Positions 1 through 10,811 of a DNA stretch of 64,000 bases are shown here, in pieces; the stretch's first letter is position 1; every line of letters starts with the position of its first letter. Source of the DNA: Rhynchopus sp. YZ270_cl-10 (lineage: Eukaryota > Euglenozoa > Diplonemea > Diplonemida > Diplonemidae); contig OZ037919.1 of assembly GCA_964035575.1 (NCBI GenBank), positions 930,001-994,000 on the forward strand, read 5' to 3'. Both the position numbers and the translations under genes were made by a program. The notes beneath the pieces are model-generated. The model searched no databases. It was not told the origin of the DNA and saw only the letters and a program-made list of their open reading frames with translations.

Positions 1-1
1 T

Positions 2-3000
2 CCGCCAACCCCAGTACCTGCTACAGAAGCACCTCCGACACTTGTTCCACTGCCTGCATGTGAGCAGACTTCGTCACCACTGAATGCTTCATTCCTTTCT
101 GAGGCAGTCCAGTTGAAGTGCTGGACGTTTCAGTGTGCGGGAACTGTTCACATGACGTTCCTCAACTTGTCGCCTAAAGGGAGGCTGTCTCTCGTGAACA
201 GCGACGGTTACGAAGTCATGTCTTTACTTAAATGGCACGACAGGTATACTGCTGCGTACCCTGCAAACGGCGAGATGATGCTTGTGTACAACAATAGCTT
301 TTATAATGTCAGTGATACCACGATTTCCTTCACAGTTGAGTGGGAGTGCGACGAAGACACACCTGTTGTTCCGCCTGCAGAGGGTTATGACTCGTCTGAC
401 TACCTCACACTGGCAGAAACTGGATTGTACGAGAGGCCGTATTCCAGAAAAGGGGTTTACAACTGGATCATTCCCTGCACAGGCACACTCAGCATTGCAG
501 AGCATTTGCACGGGACGCTGTATGCGGCGGTCGAATTCTTCAACAGCAGTGGGACCGCCCTCTTTCACAGATATTTCGGCAGCACCTTCAGCACTGAGTA
601 CGAGGTCGATGGCGACTTTCTTGTTCAATTGTCGAGTTACTCTGATTTCACTACACAAGAGTTCTTCTTCCTCTCATGGAGTTGCAATGGTGTGAGACCA
701 GAGCTTCCATCATTAGCGCAAACCCCAGCACCTGCCACACGAGCACCTCCAACAATGGCTCCACTGCCTGCATGTGAGCAGACTTCGTCACCACTGAAAG
801 CTTCCTTCGCTCCTGAAAATGCATACCAGTATAAGAAGTGCTGGACGTTTCAGTGCAAGGGAACTGTTCACATGACATTCCTCAACATCTCGTCATACGG
901 GGTGGTGTCTCTCGTGAACAGCGACGGTTACCAACTCACTTCTCTGACGAGATACCATGACAGCTACACTGCTTCGTATCCTGCAAACGGCGAGATGATG
1001 ATTATGTCCAACAAAAGCAATTCTTACTACCACGACGACACAGTGAACTTCACAGTTAAGTGGGAGTGCGACGAAGACACACCTGTTGTTCCGCCTGCAG
1101 AGGGTTATGACTCGTCTGAGTACCTCACACTGGCACAAAGCGGGACGTACGAGAGGCTGCTTTCCGAAAGAAGAGACTACAACTGGATCATTCCCTGCAC
1201 AGGCACACTCAGCATTGCAGAGCAAGTCGGTGACATTGTATACGCAATGATCACATACATCAGCAACGGGAGCACTGTGTTGGAGCGGTACTCTGGCCCG
1301 TCCAGCCACGAGTACGAGGTGCATGGTGACTTTCTGATTCAGCTAAGGTCCTATTACAATGACTATTGTGACAACTTCTTCTTCCTCTCATGGAGTTGCA
1401 ATGGTGTGAGACCAGAGCTGCCATCATTGAAACAAACCCCAGCACCTGCCACACGAGCACCTCCAACAATGGCTCCACTGCCTGCATGTGAGCAGACTTC
1501 GTCACCACTGGATGCTTCATTCCCTCCTGAAAATGCATACCAGTTTCTGAAGTGCTGGACGTTTCAGTGCAAGGGAACTGTTCACATGACATTCCTCAAC
1601 ATCTCGTCATACGGAGTGTTGTCTCTTGTGAACAGCAACGGTTACCAACTCACTTCTCTGACGAGATACCATGACAACTACACTGCTTCGTATCCTGCAA
1701 ACGGCGAGATGATGATTCTGTACAACGACAACAATGCTTCTTACCATTACGACACAGTAAACTTCGCAGTTAAGTGGGAGTGCGACGAAGACACACCTGT
1801 TGTTCCGCCTGCAGAGGGTTATGACTCGTCTGACTACCTCACACTGGCACAAACAGGGACGTACAAGAGGCTGTTCTCACAAAGAAGAGTCTACAACTGG
1901 ATCATTCCCTGCACAGGCACACTCAGCATTGCACAGCAGGTCGGTACCATTGAATACGCAATGCTCACATACAACATCAGCAACGGGAGCGCTGTGTCGC
2001 AGTCGTCGGCGTCCAGCAACGAGTACGAGGTGCGTGGTGACTTTCTGATTCAGTTGACTGGCTATCGCAATGACAATCGCGACAACTTCTTCTTGCTCTC
2101 ATGGAGATGTCTGCCTGCTGGTTCTACGTTTGCGCCACCTACATCTGCACCTCCCACAGCACTACCAACTGCAACACCAACAGACCTACCCGCCACTTCT
2201 TCGTTTGCCCCATCGACATCTACACCTGCCACTCTACTTCCAGCAACGCCAACAGACCTGCCTGCCACACGAACACCTCCGACGCTTGCTCCAATGCCTG
2301 CATGTGAGCAGATTTCGTCACCACTGAATGCTTCGTTCCGTTCTGAGGCATACCAGTTGAAGTGCTGGACGTTTCAGTGCAAAGGAACTGTTCACATGGC
2401 ATTCCTCGACTTCTATGAATACGGAGTGTTGTCTCTCGTGAACAGCAACGGTTACCAACTCACTGCTATAACTATGTACCATTCCAGGTACGATGTCGCT
2501 ACGTATCCTGCAGACGGCGAGATGATGATTCTGTACAACGACAGCAGTTATGATTACTACTCCAACACAACCTACTTCGGAGCTGAGTGGGAGTGCGACG
2601 AAGACACACCTGTTGTTCCGCCTGCAGAGGGTTATGACTCGTCTGACTACCTCACACTGGCACAAAGCGGGACGTACAAAAGGCTGTATTCAGAAAGAAG
2701 AGATTACAAGTGGATCATTCCCTGCACAGGCACACTCAGCATTGCAGATCACATCTATAACACTGAAGTTGTAATGTTGACATACATCAACAGCAACGGG
2801 AGCATTGCGTATCAGTGGTCGGGGTACTCCGACCCGTCCAGCCACGAGTACGAGGTGCATGGTGACTTTCTGATTCAGCTGCAGACCTATGGAAATACTA
2901 ACCGTCTTGACAACTTCTTGTTCCTCTCCTGGAGCTGTGACAGCGTCTCGGGTCTACCACTCACAAACTCACCTGTGTATTCTTTCGCTCCAACGACATA

Positions 3001-5911
3001 TCCACCTGACACTCGAACCACAACACCAGACCATCCTGCTGGTTCTACTTCAGCACCTACAGACCTGCCAGCTACAGACCTGCCTGCTGGTTCTTCGTTT
3101 GCCCCAGCAACATCTACACCTGCCACTCTACTTCCAGCAACGCCAACAGACTTGCCTGCCACACGAACACCTCCGACGCTTGCTCCAATGCCTGCATGTG
3201 CGGAGGCTTCGTCACCACTGAGTGCTTCATTCCGTTCTGAGGCATACCAGTTGAAGTGCTGGACGTTTCAGTGCAGGGGAACTGTCCATGTGGCATTCCT
3301 CAACTTCTATGAATACGGAGTGTTGTCTCTTGTGAACAGCAACGGTTACCAACTCACTTCTCTGACGAGCTACCATGACAGCTACAATGGTGTGTACCCT
3401 GCAAACGGCGAGATGATGATTCTTTACAACGACAGCAGCAGCTATGGTTCCTCCAACTTCACGATTTCCTTCACAGTTGAGTGGGAGTGCAACGAAGATA
3501 CACCTGTTGTTGCGCCTGCAGTGGGTTATGACTCATCTGACTACCTCACACTGGCACAAAGCGGGACGTACGAGAGGCTGTATTCAGAAATCAGATATTA
3601 CAAGTGGATCATTCCCTGCACAGGCACACTCAGCATTGCAGATAACGTCGATAACACTAAATATGTAGTGTTCACATACATCAACAGCAACGGGAGCACT
3701 GTGTCGGAGCGGTCGGGGTACCCCAACCCGTCCAGCCACGAGTACGAGGTGCGTGGTGACTTTCTGATTCTGCTGCGGACCTATCACAATAACCATCGTG
3801 ACGACGCCCTTCGCCTCTCCTGGAGCTGTGACAGCGTCTCGGGTCTACCACTCACAAACTCACCTGTGTATTCTTTCGCTCCAACGACATATCCACCTGA
3901 CACTCGAACCACAACACCAGACCATCCTGCTGGTTCTACTTCAGCACCTACAGACCTGCCAGCTACAGACCTGCCTGCTGGTTCTTCGTTTGCCCCAGCA
4001 ACATCTACACCTGCCACTCTACTTCCAGCAACGCCAACAGACCTGCCTGCCACACGAACACCTCCGACGCTTGCTCCAATGCCTGCATGTGAGCAGATTT
4101 CGTCACCACTGAATGCTTCGTTCCGTTCTGAGGCATACCAGTTGAAGTGCTGGACGTTTCAGTGCAAAGGAACTGTCCATGTGGCATTCCTCAACTTCTA
4201 TGAATACGGAGTGTTGTCTCTTGTGAACAGCAACGGTTACCAACTCACTTCTGTAACGAGCCACCATACACACTATCAAGGCTACTATGATGTGTACCCT
4301 GCAAACGGCGAGATGATGCTTCTTTACAACGACAGCAGCAGCTATGGTTCCTTCGGCTTCGGGATTTCCTTCACAGTTGAGTGGGAGTGCGACGAAGACA
4401 CACCTGTTGTTCCGCCTGCAGTGGGTTATGACTCGTCTGAGTACCTCACACTGGCACAAAGCGGGACGTACGAGAGGCTGTATTCAGAAATCAGATATTA
4501 CAAGTGGATCATTCCCTGCACAGGCACACTCAGCATTGCAGATAACGTCGACCTCTCTAAATATGTAGTGATCACATACATCAACAGCAATGGGAGCACT
4601 GTGTGGCAGTTTTCGGGGTACCCCAACCCGTCCAGCCACGAGTACGAGGTGCGTGGTGACTTTCTGATTCAGCTGCGGACCTATCACAATAACCATCGTG
4701 ACAGCTCCCTTCGCCTCTCCTGGAGCTGTGACAGCGTCTCGGGTCTACCACTCACAAACTCACCTGTGTATTCTTTCGCTCCAACGACATATCCACCTGA
4801 CACTCGAACCACAACACCAGACCATCCTGCTAGTTCTACTTCAGCACCAACAGACCTGCCTGCTACAGACCTGCCTGCTGGTTCTTCGTTTGCGCCACCT
4901 ACATCTGCACCTCCCACAGCACTGCCAACAGCCACACCAACAGACCTTCCTGTTACACTGTTGCCAACTACAGACCTGCCTGCTGGTTCTACTTCAGCAC
5001 CTACAGACCTACCTGCTACACAGCTGCCAGCTACAGACCTACCTGCTGGTTCTTCGTTTGCACCACCTACATCTGCACCTCCCACAGCACTTCCAACTGC
5101 CACACCAACAGACCTGCCTGCTGGTGCCACTTTTGCACCACCTCTACCTCCTTCTGTGAACGCCCTGTGCACAACTGACGAAGACTGTCGCAGTGGGAGG
5201 CTTGACCCGAAGTCGACGTGTGAGGATGGGACGTGTGTGTGCCACACACAGGGCTACGCACACCCCCCTGGTGTGCCTCTGTGCCTGCTTGCGGACGACG
5301 TGACAGTGCCGATGGCGTTTGCTGTGGAGTACGACGGAGTGGAGGCACAGTCTTTGTGGACAACAGCAACGACGAGGGAAAGCTTTGAGGACACAATGGG
5401 CGAAGCACTGGGCACTGTGACGGACGTGCGTGTTGTGGTGTCGGATGGCGGTGTCCTTGTGGTGGGGATGGTGCGTGCCAGCACAGCAAAACTTGCCGAC
5501 GTCCTTTCGGGGAAGGGGGACCTGTCAGCAGCGCTTTCCTCTGCGGGTGTGTCTGTGAGCCACGGGGTGACCTGTGCACGCACAGACGCGTCGTACACAG
5601 TGCAGCACAATGGTGTGTGCAATGCGGTCGAGTGTGAAGGCAACACAACCCTGACGCTGGCAGACGGGACGTACCGATGTGAGCGTGAGGCAGCACCACC
5701 ACAGCCGGAGGAGTCGAGCAGCAGCAAGATGTTCCTTTACGTCGGCATCGGTGTGGGCGTGCTTGGGGTGGCTGTGGGTGTTGTTGTTGCGTTTTGCTGT
5801 CTGCATAAGAAGCAGCGTGCGAAAGAGCTGCAGAGCCCACTCTTTGAAGTGCCACTTGAGGAGGAGGAGGCCGAGCTGTACCAGGTACCATGTGAAGAGG
5901 CCCTGAACTGA
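2..5911 (+). CDS. Giant modular type I membrane protein with six double CUB-like modules (5' end outside window)
   Basis: The frame is open from the window edge, so the N-terminus and any signal peptide are missing; 1969 residues are visible. Six modules begin near residues 39, 279, 517, 787, 1085 and 1382. Each has two related halves. Half A opens KCWTFQCxGTVH and closes WEC; half B opens WIIPCTGTLSIA and closes LSWxC. Both show the C-x-G-T start, alternating beta pattern and final W-x-C of a CUB-like sandwich. Modules carry several N-x-S/T sites and are joined by Thr/Pro/Ala linkers (TDLPAT, PPTLAP) that look mucin-like. Then come a Cys-rich knob (residues about 1721-1760, CTTDEDC...CEDGTCVC), a domain of about 130 residues, a membrane helix (about 1910-1933, from nt 5729) and an acidic tail ending EEALN. 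I infer a surface receptor or adhesin. CUB-like is a pattern judgement; the family is not recognised. Confidence 0.85.
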   Translation, partial: PPTPVPATEAPPTLVPLPACEQTSSPLNASFLSEAVQLKCWTFQCAGTVHMTFLNLSPKGRLSLVNSDGYEVMSLLKWHDRYTAAYPANGEMMLVYNNSFYNVSDTTISFTVEWECDEDTPVVPPAEGYDSSDYLTLAETGLYERPYSRKGVYNWIIPCTGTLSIAEHLHGTLYAAVEFFNSSGTALFHRYFGSTFSTEYEVDGDFLVQLSSYSDFTTQEFFFLSWSCNGVRPELPSLAQTPAPATRAPPTMAPLPACEQTSSPLKASFAPENAYQYKKCWTFQCKGTVHMTFLNISSYGVVSLVNSDGYQLTSLTRYHDSYTASYPANGEMMIMSNKSNSYYHDDTVNFTVKWECDEDTPVVPPAEGYDSSEYLTLAQSGTYERLLSERRDYNWIIPCTGTLSIAEQVGDIVYAMITYISNGSTVLERYSGPSSHEYEVHGDFLIQLRSYYNDYCDNFFFLSWSCNGVRPELPSLKQTPAPATRAPPTMAPLPACEQTSSPLDASFPPENAYQFLKCWTFQCKGTVHMTFLNISSYGVLSLVNSNGYQLTSLTRYHDNYTASYPANGEMMILYNDNNASYHYDTVNFAVKWECDEDTPVVPPAEGYDSSDYLTLAQTGTYKRLFSQRRVYNWIIPCTGTLSIAQQVGTIEYAMLTYNISNGSAVSQSSASSNEYEVRGDFLIQLTGYRNDNRDNFFLLSWRCLPAGSTFAPPTSAPPTALPTATPTDLPATSSFAPSTSTPATLLPATPTDLPATRTPPTLAPMPACEQISSPLNASFRSEAYQLKCWTFQCKGTVHMAFLDFYEYGVLSLVNSNGYQLTAITMYHSRYDVATYPADGEMMILYNDSSYDYYSNTTYFGAEWECDEDTPVVPPAEGYDSSDYLTLAQSGTYKRLYSERRDYKWIIPCTGTLSIADHIYNTEVVMLTYINSNGSIAYQWSGYSDPSSHEYEVHGDFLIQLQTYGNTNRLDNFLFLSWSCDSVSGLPLTNSPVYSFAPTTYPPDTRTTTPDHPAGSTSAPTDLPATDLPAGSSFAPATSTPATLLPATPTDLPATRTPPTLAPMPACAEASSPLSASFRSEAYQLKCWTFQCRGTVHVAFLNFYEYGVLSLVNSNGYQLTSLTSYHDSYNGVYPANGEMMILYNDSSSYGSSNFTISFTVEWECNEDTPVVAPAVGYDSSDYLTLAQSGTYERLYSEIRYYKWIIPCTGTLSIADNVDNTKYVVFTYINSNGSTVSERSGYPNPSSHEYEVRGDFLILLRTYHNNHRDDALRLSWSCDSVSGLPLTNSPVYSFAPTTYPPDTRTTTPDHPAGSTSAPTDLPATDLPAGSSFAPATSTPATLLPATPTDLPATRTPPTLAPMPACEQISSPLNASFRSEAYQLKCWTFQCKGTVHVAFLNFYEYGVLSLVNSNGYQLTSVTSHHTHYQGYYDVYPANGEMMLLYNDSSSYGSFGFGISFTVEWECDEDTPVVPPAVGYDSSEYLTLAQSGTYERLYSEIRYYKWIIPCTGTLSIADNVDLSKYVVITYINSNGSTVWQFSGYPNPSSHEYEVRGDFLIQLRTYHNNHRDSSLRLSWSCDSVSGLPLTNSPVYSFAPTTYPPDTRTTTPDHPASSTSAPTDLPATDLPAGSSFAPPTSAPPTALPTATPTDLPVTLLPTTDLPAGSTSAPTDLPATQLPATDLPAGSSFAPPTSAPPTALPTATPTDLPAGATFAPPLPPSVNALCTTDEDCRSGRLDPKSTCEDGTCVCHTQGYAHPPGVPLCLLADDVTVPMAFAVEYDGVEAQSLWTTATTRESFEDTMGEALGTVTDVRVVVSDGGVLVVGMVRASTAKLADVLSGKGDLSAALSSAGVSVSHGVTCARTDASYTVQHNGVCNAVECEGNTTLTLADGTYRCEREAAPPQPEESSSSKMFLYVGIGVGVLGVAVGVVVAFCCLHKKQRAKELQSPLFEVPLEEEEAELYQVPCEEALN
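2989..5030 (+). repeat. Near-identical duplicated linker and module blocks inside the giant gene
   Basis: The Thr/Pro linker beginning near 2989 is repeated almost base for base near 3880 and again near 4780. The modules between them (from 3254 and from 4145) share long identical stretches. The spacing of about 890 nt keeps frame. This points to recent in-gene duplication or conversion of linker plus module; modules 1-3 are more diverged and have short linkers. Confidence 0.75.
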
Positions 5912-6470
5912 TACGAATCAGCAGCTAGGGGTAGACATTCAGTGGGGTACTACCGATAAGCTCGCCAAACCCACATTAGTATATACCCCACCTGTTTGCG
6001 GTACTCCTATGTTGTCTGTGGCCGTACGAAAAAATACGAAAAATCGTACAAAAAAAATTTGGAAATCGTATTACAATTATTCATGAAAACTTCTAACGTT
6101 CTGCAGTTGCTCTTGAAAAATGGATACGGCACAAGAATCTGCCGCCTCTGTCGTATCCTATCAACAGCAGCTGTTAGGAAGAGTGTGTGTGCGTGTGTCA
6201 TAAAAAAAATTGAACGTCATACCCCAACTCCCTGTCTTTTCTATCCTGGGGCCCCACTCCCTGTTTTTCGTCTCCACTTCTTCCCCCGACCCCACGGGTG
6301 TAGCACCGTTACCACACCAGGTCTGTTTGTGTGCTGGCGTTCGTATTCCTCGTGCGCCTGTTCCCCAGCAGCTAATGTTGCTCTGCGCGAGGCATTCATC
6401 TTAAGTTTTATTGTTTTTTTTTTTGTATCACCTCGTACCGAGTTTTTGTCCGAGAATACGGTTACTAATT

Positions 6471-6639
6471 AGTTACACCACTAAATAAATCGAGCAAAAC
6501 TAGGGTGAACTCAGCGGAGCCCGGTTTTAAAAGTGCCAAAAACGACCTTTTCGTTTTGTCGCGTTGTGAGTTCCTCAAATGCAATTTTGAAGGGTAAAAA
6601 ATTCGGGTTTTCTAAGCACAGAAAGTGCTAAGTGAATAA
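6471..6639 (+). repeat. Dispersed repeat, copy A (partner at 10812-10983)
   Basis: About 170 bp, from AGTTACACCACTAAATAAAT through a CGACCTTTTCGTTTTG core to CTAAGTGAATAA. The second copy, in the same orientation, lies 4.3 kb downstream with a handful of differences. The two copies bracket the first ankyrin gene. Confidence 0.85.
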
Positions 6640-6644
6640 TTTCT

Positions 6645-6692
6645 CTGGGGGGCTACGCCCCCCAAACCCCCTTTGGGGGCTTCGCCCCGCAG
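6645..6692. repeat. G/C-rich double hairpin
   Basis: GGGGGGCTACGCCCCCC is followed at once by a second self-complementary stretch with GGGGGCTTCGCCCC. Two stem-loops sit back to back in otherwise AT-rich DNA. The role is unknown. Confidence 0.6.
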
Positions 6693-7315
6693 AAACAGGG
6701 CCAGGTGGGAAAGAATATGTATCTGGTCCCTGTACTGAAGTAGACAGACTCGTGTGGCTTCTGTGACACGCCGTTCCTGGTACACCGTCAGAATCGTGCG
6801 TCTCCCCACAATGGCACGCTTGTGGTGTGTGATGATTATTTGCTGTGATCATAGACCGCAATAAACAAGTCACATGTTTGTGTCTTTTCAATTACCCTTG
6901 ACAAACGCTGCAAACAGTTCTGTTCACAATGCTTTACTTTCAAGTCCGTCTGGGTTACTTTATAAATATATTCGTCGTGAAATGAAACCATGTACACATG
7001 AGTATGGCAATGGTGGTACAAAATATGAGCTATACGGTACTGTTACGAATAGCGGCATGCTCTCTTCCGGTTCAAGATTTGATCCTACAAGCGTAGCTTA
7101 CTCACTTATTTTTTTTGTAGGCAAATATTGCGTCCAAGTTATAGAAATGCCCTGGTCATTTGCACCAAGGTACGCTGTTCACGAGAGGGAATTGTATTTC
7201 AAGTCAAATTTCTTTTCATTTCCCTCAACCTCCCTCTCTGTCCACACCTCTTCACAAAGAGTAACGTCACTCCACCACTGACAGACACACAACATAAGAC
7301 ACAGCAACGACACAC

Positions 7316-10090
7316 ATGGGCAACAAACATGGGCAACGCGCAGACAAACACAGCAACAAAACGTTGCACGAGGCAGTCACGGAAAACCATGCAGATGTGG
7401 TGCAGGTGCTCATTGATGCAGGGGCAGACATCGAGAAAAAGGACTCTTACGGACGTACGCCTCTTCTCCTTGCGTGCACTGTAGGGTACCTCGACATTGT
7501 CAAAATGTTGATTCAAGCTGGTGCGGAACTGCGTCTCGCACGCACCAAAGTCGATACATGTCTTATCGTTGCTTCGCATCGGGGACACACGGAGACTGTG
7601 CGCTATCTTGTGGGCTTGGGGCACGTGGATGTGGATCAGGTAGGTGGGCAGAACGCAGCCACTGCGTTGCACGAGGCGGTGGGTCAAAACCGTGCAGATA
7701 CGGTGCAGGTGCTCATTGATGTAGGGGCAGACATCGAGAAAAAGGACTATCATGGATGTACGCCTCTTCTCCTTGCGTGCTCTGCAGGGTGCCTCGACAT
7801 GGTGAAGATATTGGTGCAGGCTGGTGCGAAACTGCGTGTTGCAGGCACCGAAGGCGACACATGTGTTAGATTTGCTTCGGGTCGGGGACACACGGAGACT
7901 GTGCACTATCTTGTGGGCTTGGGGCAAGTGGATGTGGATCCAGTAGGTAGGCAGTACGCAGCCACTGCGTTGCAAGAGGCAGTTCTTAAAAACCATGCAG
8001 ATGTGGTGCAGGTGCTCATTGATGCAGGGGCAGACATCGAGAAAAAGGACTATTCTGGACGTACGCCTCTGCTGTTCGGTTGCACGTCAGACGCGAATGA
8101 TGCTGTGAAGGTACTGGTTCGAGCAGGTGCGGATGTGGGTACAAGAGACCGACATGGCAGGACATGTCTCATGATTGCGTCTGCTGGTGGATCCACGACG
8201 ATTGTGAAAAGCCTTCTGTGCATGCCAGAGGTGGGTCTGGACCTCGTTGATGCTGAGCACTGGACTGCGTTGCACCACGCAGTGGCCAACGCAGCGGCCA
8301 ACGCAGCGGCCAGCGCAGCGGCCAGCTTTGATGAGGACAGGAAATATAAGGCTGTGATGCAGGTGCTCTTTGATGCAGGTGCAGACGTGGAAGCAAAGAG
8401 CGAGTTTGTCTGGTCGCCTCTGATGATGGCTTGTCAGGAGGGTGATGTCCATATCGTGAGGATGTTGCTAGAAGCGGGTGCACGGCTGCATATACAGGGC
8501 AATGGCAATATCCGTTTCGATGCAGCAGCGCGTTACCCCAAATCATATGCAGCTAAGGTGCAGGAGCTCATTGATTCAGGTGCACGCATCGAGAAATGGG
8601 ACGACAGAGGACCTTCGCCTCTTGTCTGTGCGTGCATGGAAGAGAACCGCGACATTGTGAATCTGTTGGTGCAAGCTGGTGCGGAACTGCGTGTCACAGA
8701 ACATATAGAGGAGCTATCACGGCACTTTGAAGCTACTGCAGGGACCAGAAAAAAACATAAAATACAGAAGGTGACATGTCTGATTACTGCTGCGGAAGAG
8801 GGAGGCACGGAGACTGTGCGTTATCTTATGGTAGGCGTGGAGCAGGAAGTGGATCAGGCAGGTGGCGTCGTTGAGGTCGACGTTGCCGACATCCCGGCAG
8901 ATGTGACAAACACAGCAGCACTCAGCGAACTGAGTCAAATGGATTCAGCAGCAAAGAAGCGCTTGCGCGAGAAACTTGAACCAATTCGTGCGACATGGGA
9001 ACACATGACAGAGTCACGTCAGCACGCAGTAGCAGAGTCACGCCAGCACGCACGAGCAGAGTCACGTCAGCATGCAGGAGCAGAGCAGCAACTTGTTGAT
9101 GAAGATGTTTCCAAAACAGATGTTACAAACAGAGCAGGCTCCAACACACTTCGTGGGGTTGTCAGCATGCAGGAGGAAGTGCAGAATGAGCTTATTCAGC
9201 GATTCACTGATTCCACAGATTCAGCAGAAAAGGAACTCCTGCGCAACAAGCTTCTCTCAATGCGTGCGACATGGGAACACATGGCAGAGTCACGTCAGCA
9301 TGCAGGAGCAGAGCAGCAACTTGTTGATGAAGATATTTCCAGAACAGATGTTACAAACAGAGCAGGCTCCAACACACTGCGTGGGGTTGTCAGCATGCAG
9401 GAGGAAGTGCACAAACAACTGATTCAGCGATTCACTGATTCCACAGATTCAGCAGAAAAGAAACACTTACGCAACATACTTCTCTCAATGCTTGCGTCAT
9501 GGGAACACATGGCAGGTTCACGTCAGCATGCAGGAGCAGAGCAGCAACTTGTGGATACCGAAGTTTGCAGAACAGATGTGACAAACAGAGCAGGCTCCAA
9601 CACACTTCGTGGAGTTGTCAGCATGCAGGAGGAAGTGCAGAATGAGCTTATCCAGCGATTCACTGATTCCACAGATTCAGCAGAAAAGGAACTCCTGCGC
9701 AACAAGCTTCTCTCAATGCGTGCGACATGGGAACACATGGCAGAGTCACGTCAGCATGCAGGAGCAGAGCAGCAACTTGTGGATACCGAAGTTTGCAGAA
9801 CAGATGTGACAAACAGAACAGGCTCCAACACACTTCGTGGGGTTGTCAGCATGCAGGAGGAAGTGCAGAATGAGCTTATTCAGCGATTCACTGATTCCAT
9901 AGATTCAGCAGAAAAGGAACTCCTGCGCAACAAGCTTCTCTCAATGCGTGCGACATGGGAACACATGGCAGAGTCACGTCAGCATGCAGGAGCAGAGCAG
10001 CAACTTGTTGCTGCTGATATTTCCAGAACAGATGTAACAAACGCAAGAGGCTCCGACACACTGCGTGATGTGGCAGACATGCAGAAGTAA
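7316..10090 (+). CDS. Ankyrin-repeat protein with 76-residue C-terminal repeats
   Basis: 924 residues, single exon, ATG after a CA-rich leader. Residues 1-520 hold about 12-14 ankyrin repeats arranged as three-repeat blocks: TALHEAV...VLIDAGADIEKKD, then TPLLLAC...LVQAGA, then TCLxxAS.RGHTETVRYLVGL. Residues from about 585 on are 76-residue tandem repeats (228 nt period, starts 9071, 9299, 9527, 9755, 9983) with EQQLVDED, TDVTNRAGSNTLRGVV and RATWEHMAESRQHAGA; these are predicted helical and unknown to me. MGN at the N-terminus could be myristoylated (inference). The stop is a TAA where other repeats have a Glu codon, and repeat-like sequence continues in the same frame for about 20 codons, so the protein seems shortened by a nonsense change. 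The site also reads AAGTAAGTG, so a splice donor is an alternative. Confidence 0.85.
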   Translation: MGNKHGQRADKHSNKTLHEAVTENHADVVQVLIDAGADIEKKDSYGRTPLLLACTVGYLDIVKMLIQAGAELRLARTKVDTCLIVASHRGHTETVRYLVGLGHVDVDQVGGQNAATALHEAVGQNRADTVQVLIDVGADIEKKDYHGCTPLLLACSAGCLDMVKILVQAGAKLRVAGTEGDTCVRFASGRGHTETVHYLVGLGQVDVDPVGRQYAATALQEAVLKNHADVVQVLIDAGADIEKKDYSGRTPLLFGCTSDANDAVKVLVRAGADVGTRDRHGRTCLMIASAGGSTTIVKSLLCMPEVGLDLVDAEHWTALHHAVANAAANAAASAAASFDEDRKYKAVMQVLFDAGADVEAKSEFVWSPLMMACQEGDVHIVRMLLEAGARLHIQGNGNIRFDAAARYPKSYAAKVQELIDSGARIEKWDDRGPSPLVCACMEENRDIVNLLVQAGAELRVTEHIEELSRHFEATAGTRKKHKIQKVTCLITAAEEGGTETVRYLMVGVEQEVDQAGGVVEVDVADIPADVTNTAALSELSQMDSAAKKRLREKLEPIRATWEHMTESRQHAVAESRQHARAESRQHAGAEQQLVDEDVSKTDVTNRAGSNTLRGVVSMQEEVQNELIQRFTDSTDSAEKELLRNKLLSMRATWEHMAESRQHAGAEQQLVDEDISRTDVTNRAGSNTLRGVVSMQEEVHKQLIQRFTDSTDSAEKKHLRNILLSMLASWEHMAGSRQHAGAEQQLVDTEVCRTDVTNRAGSNTLRGVVSMQEEVQNELIQRFTDSTDSAEKELLRNKLLSMRATWEHMAESRQHAGAEQQLVDTEVCRTDVTNRTGSNTLRGVVSMQEEVQNELIQRFTDSIDSAEKELLRNKLLSMRATWEHMAESRQHAGAEQQLVAADISRTDVTNARGSDTLRDVADMQK
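9071..10090 (+). repeat. Five starts of a 228-bp in-frame tandem repeat
   Basis: The CATGCAGGAGCAGAGCAGCA word recurs every 228 bp exactly. Units differ by few bases, so amplification was recent. 228 is a multiple of three, which preserves frame. Confidence 0.9.
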
Positions 10091-10811
10091 GTGCAAGAAG
10101 AGCTCATTCGGCGATTCGCTGATTGCACTGACACAACCCTGCTGGCCTGCCTCCACTGGTGTAGGTGCCCTGTCGCCAAACTTTGCGATCCCGGCCGCAT
10201 CGATGGGTCCAGCACCAGTGGTCGAGCTACCTGGGCATGGTAGCGGAGCCCTTTCCCGAGGCACCCAGGACATGCCGTTCGCCACCACCACCACGTCCCG
10301 CAATCCCCCGCAATAGTATTCTCTCCATCATGCCTCGCAGTGAGCGAGTCAGCGTTAGTGCCGACCGTTGCCCAACGATACATAGGCCTGCAAAGAGCTA
10401 ACGGTGCTAACGGCGCGTATTTCACCCCCACTGTTTTCCAAATCTTTATCGCATCATCGTGGTGGCAGCTGGTTCGCTGGCAGCTTCACGATTTATAGTC
10501 TTCCCACACTGCGTCGTCGCGCAAGGCTTTGAACACATCTGACCACAGTTTCCTCACCTCGGCAGATGGGACCGTGTCAAAGTCTTTTATGAGGATAAAG
10601 GTTGTATCGAAAACAGCCGTCATTTCAATCCTCTTCCGTGACGGGTAGGTTTACCATGTGTGCTTGAAAGCAGTGCACATCTCCTGGTCTTCCCTCAACC
10701 CCCCCGACCCATGCACACCCCACCCCCGTTCATATCTAGAGCTATTAACCTCGTCCGCGAATCCGGATACGCTCCGTCCCAGATTTTTGTCCACACATAC
10801 GATAAAGTGAT

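Larger units (their letters stand above)
5912..7315. other. Intergenic, repeat-bearing, no supported gene
   Basis: AT-rich DNA with T runs. It holds copy A of a 170-bp dispersed repeat (6471-6639), a G/C hairpin (6645-6692) and a GTACCAAGGTACNCTG-like motif near 7165. The leader just upstream of the ankyrin gene is CA-rich. Small open frames here lack coding character. Confidence 0.6.

Noticed and set aside
5067-5891. 274-codon minus-strand frame opposite the giant gene's C-terminus
   Set aside because: Shadow of the coding strand; the sense strand has the Cys-rich knob and membrane helix.
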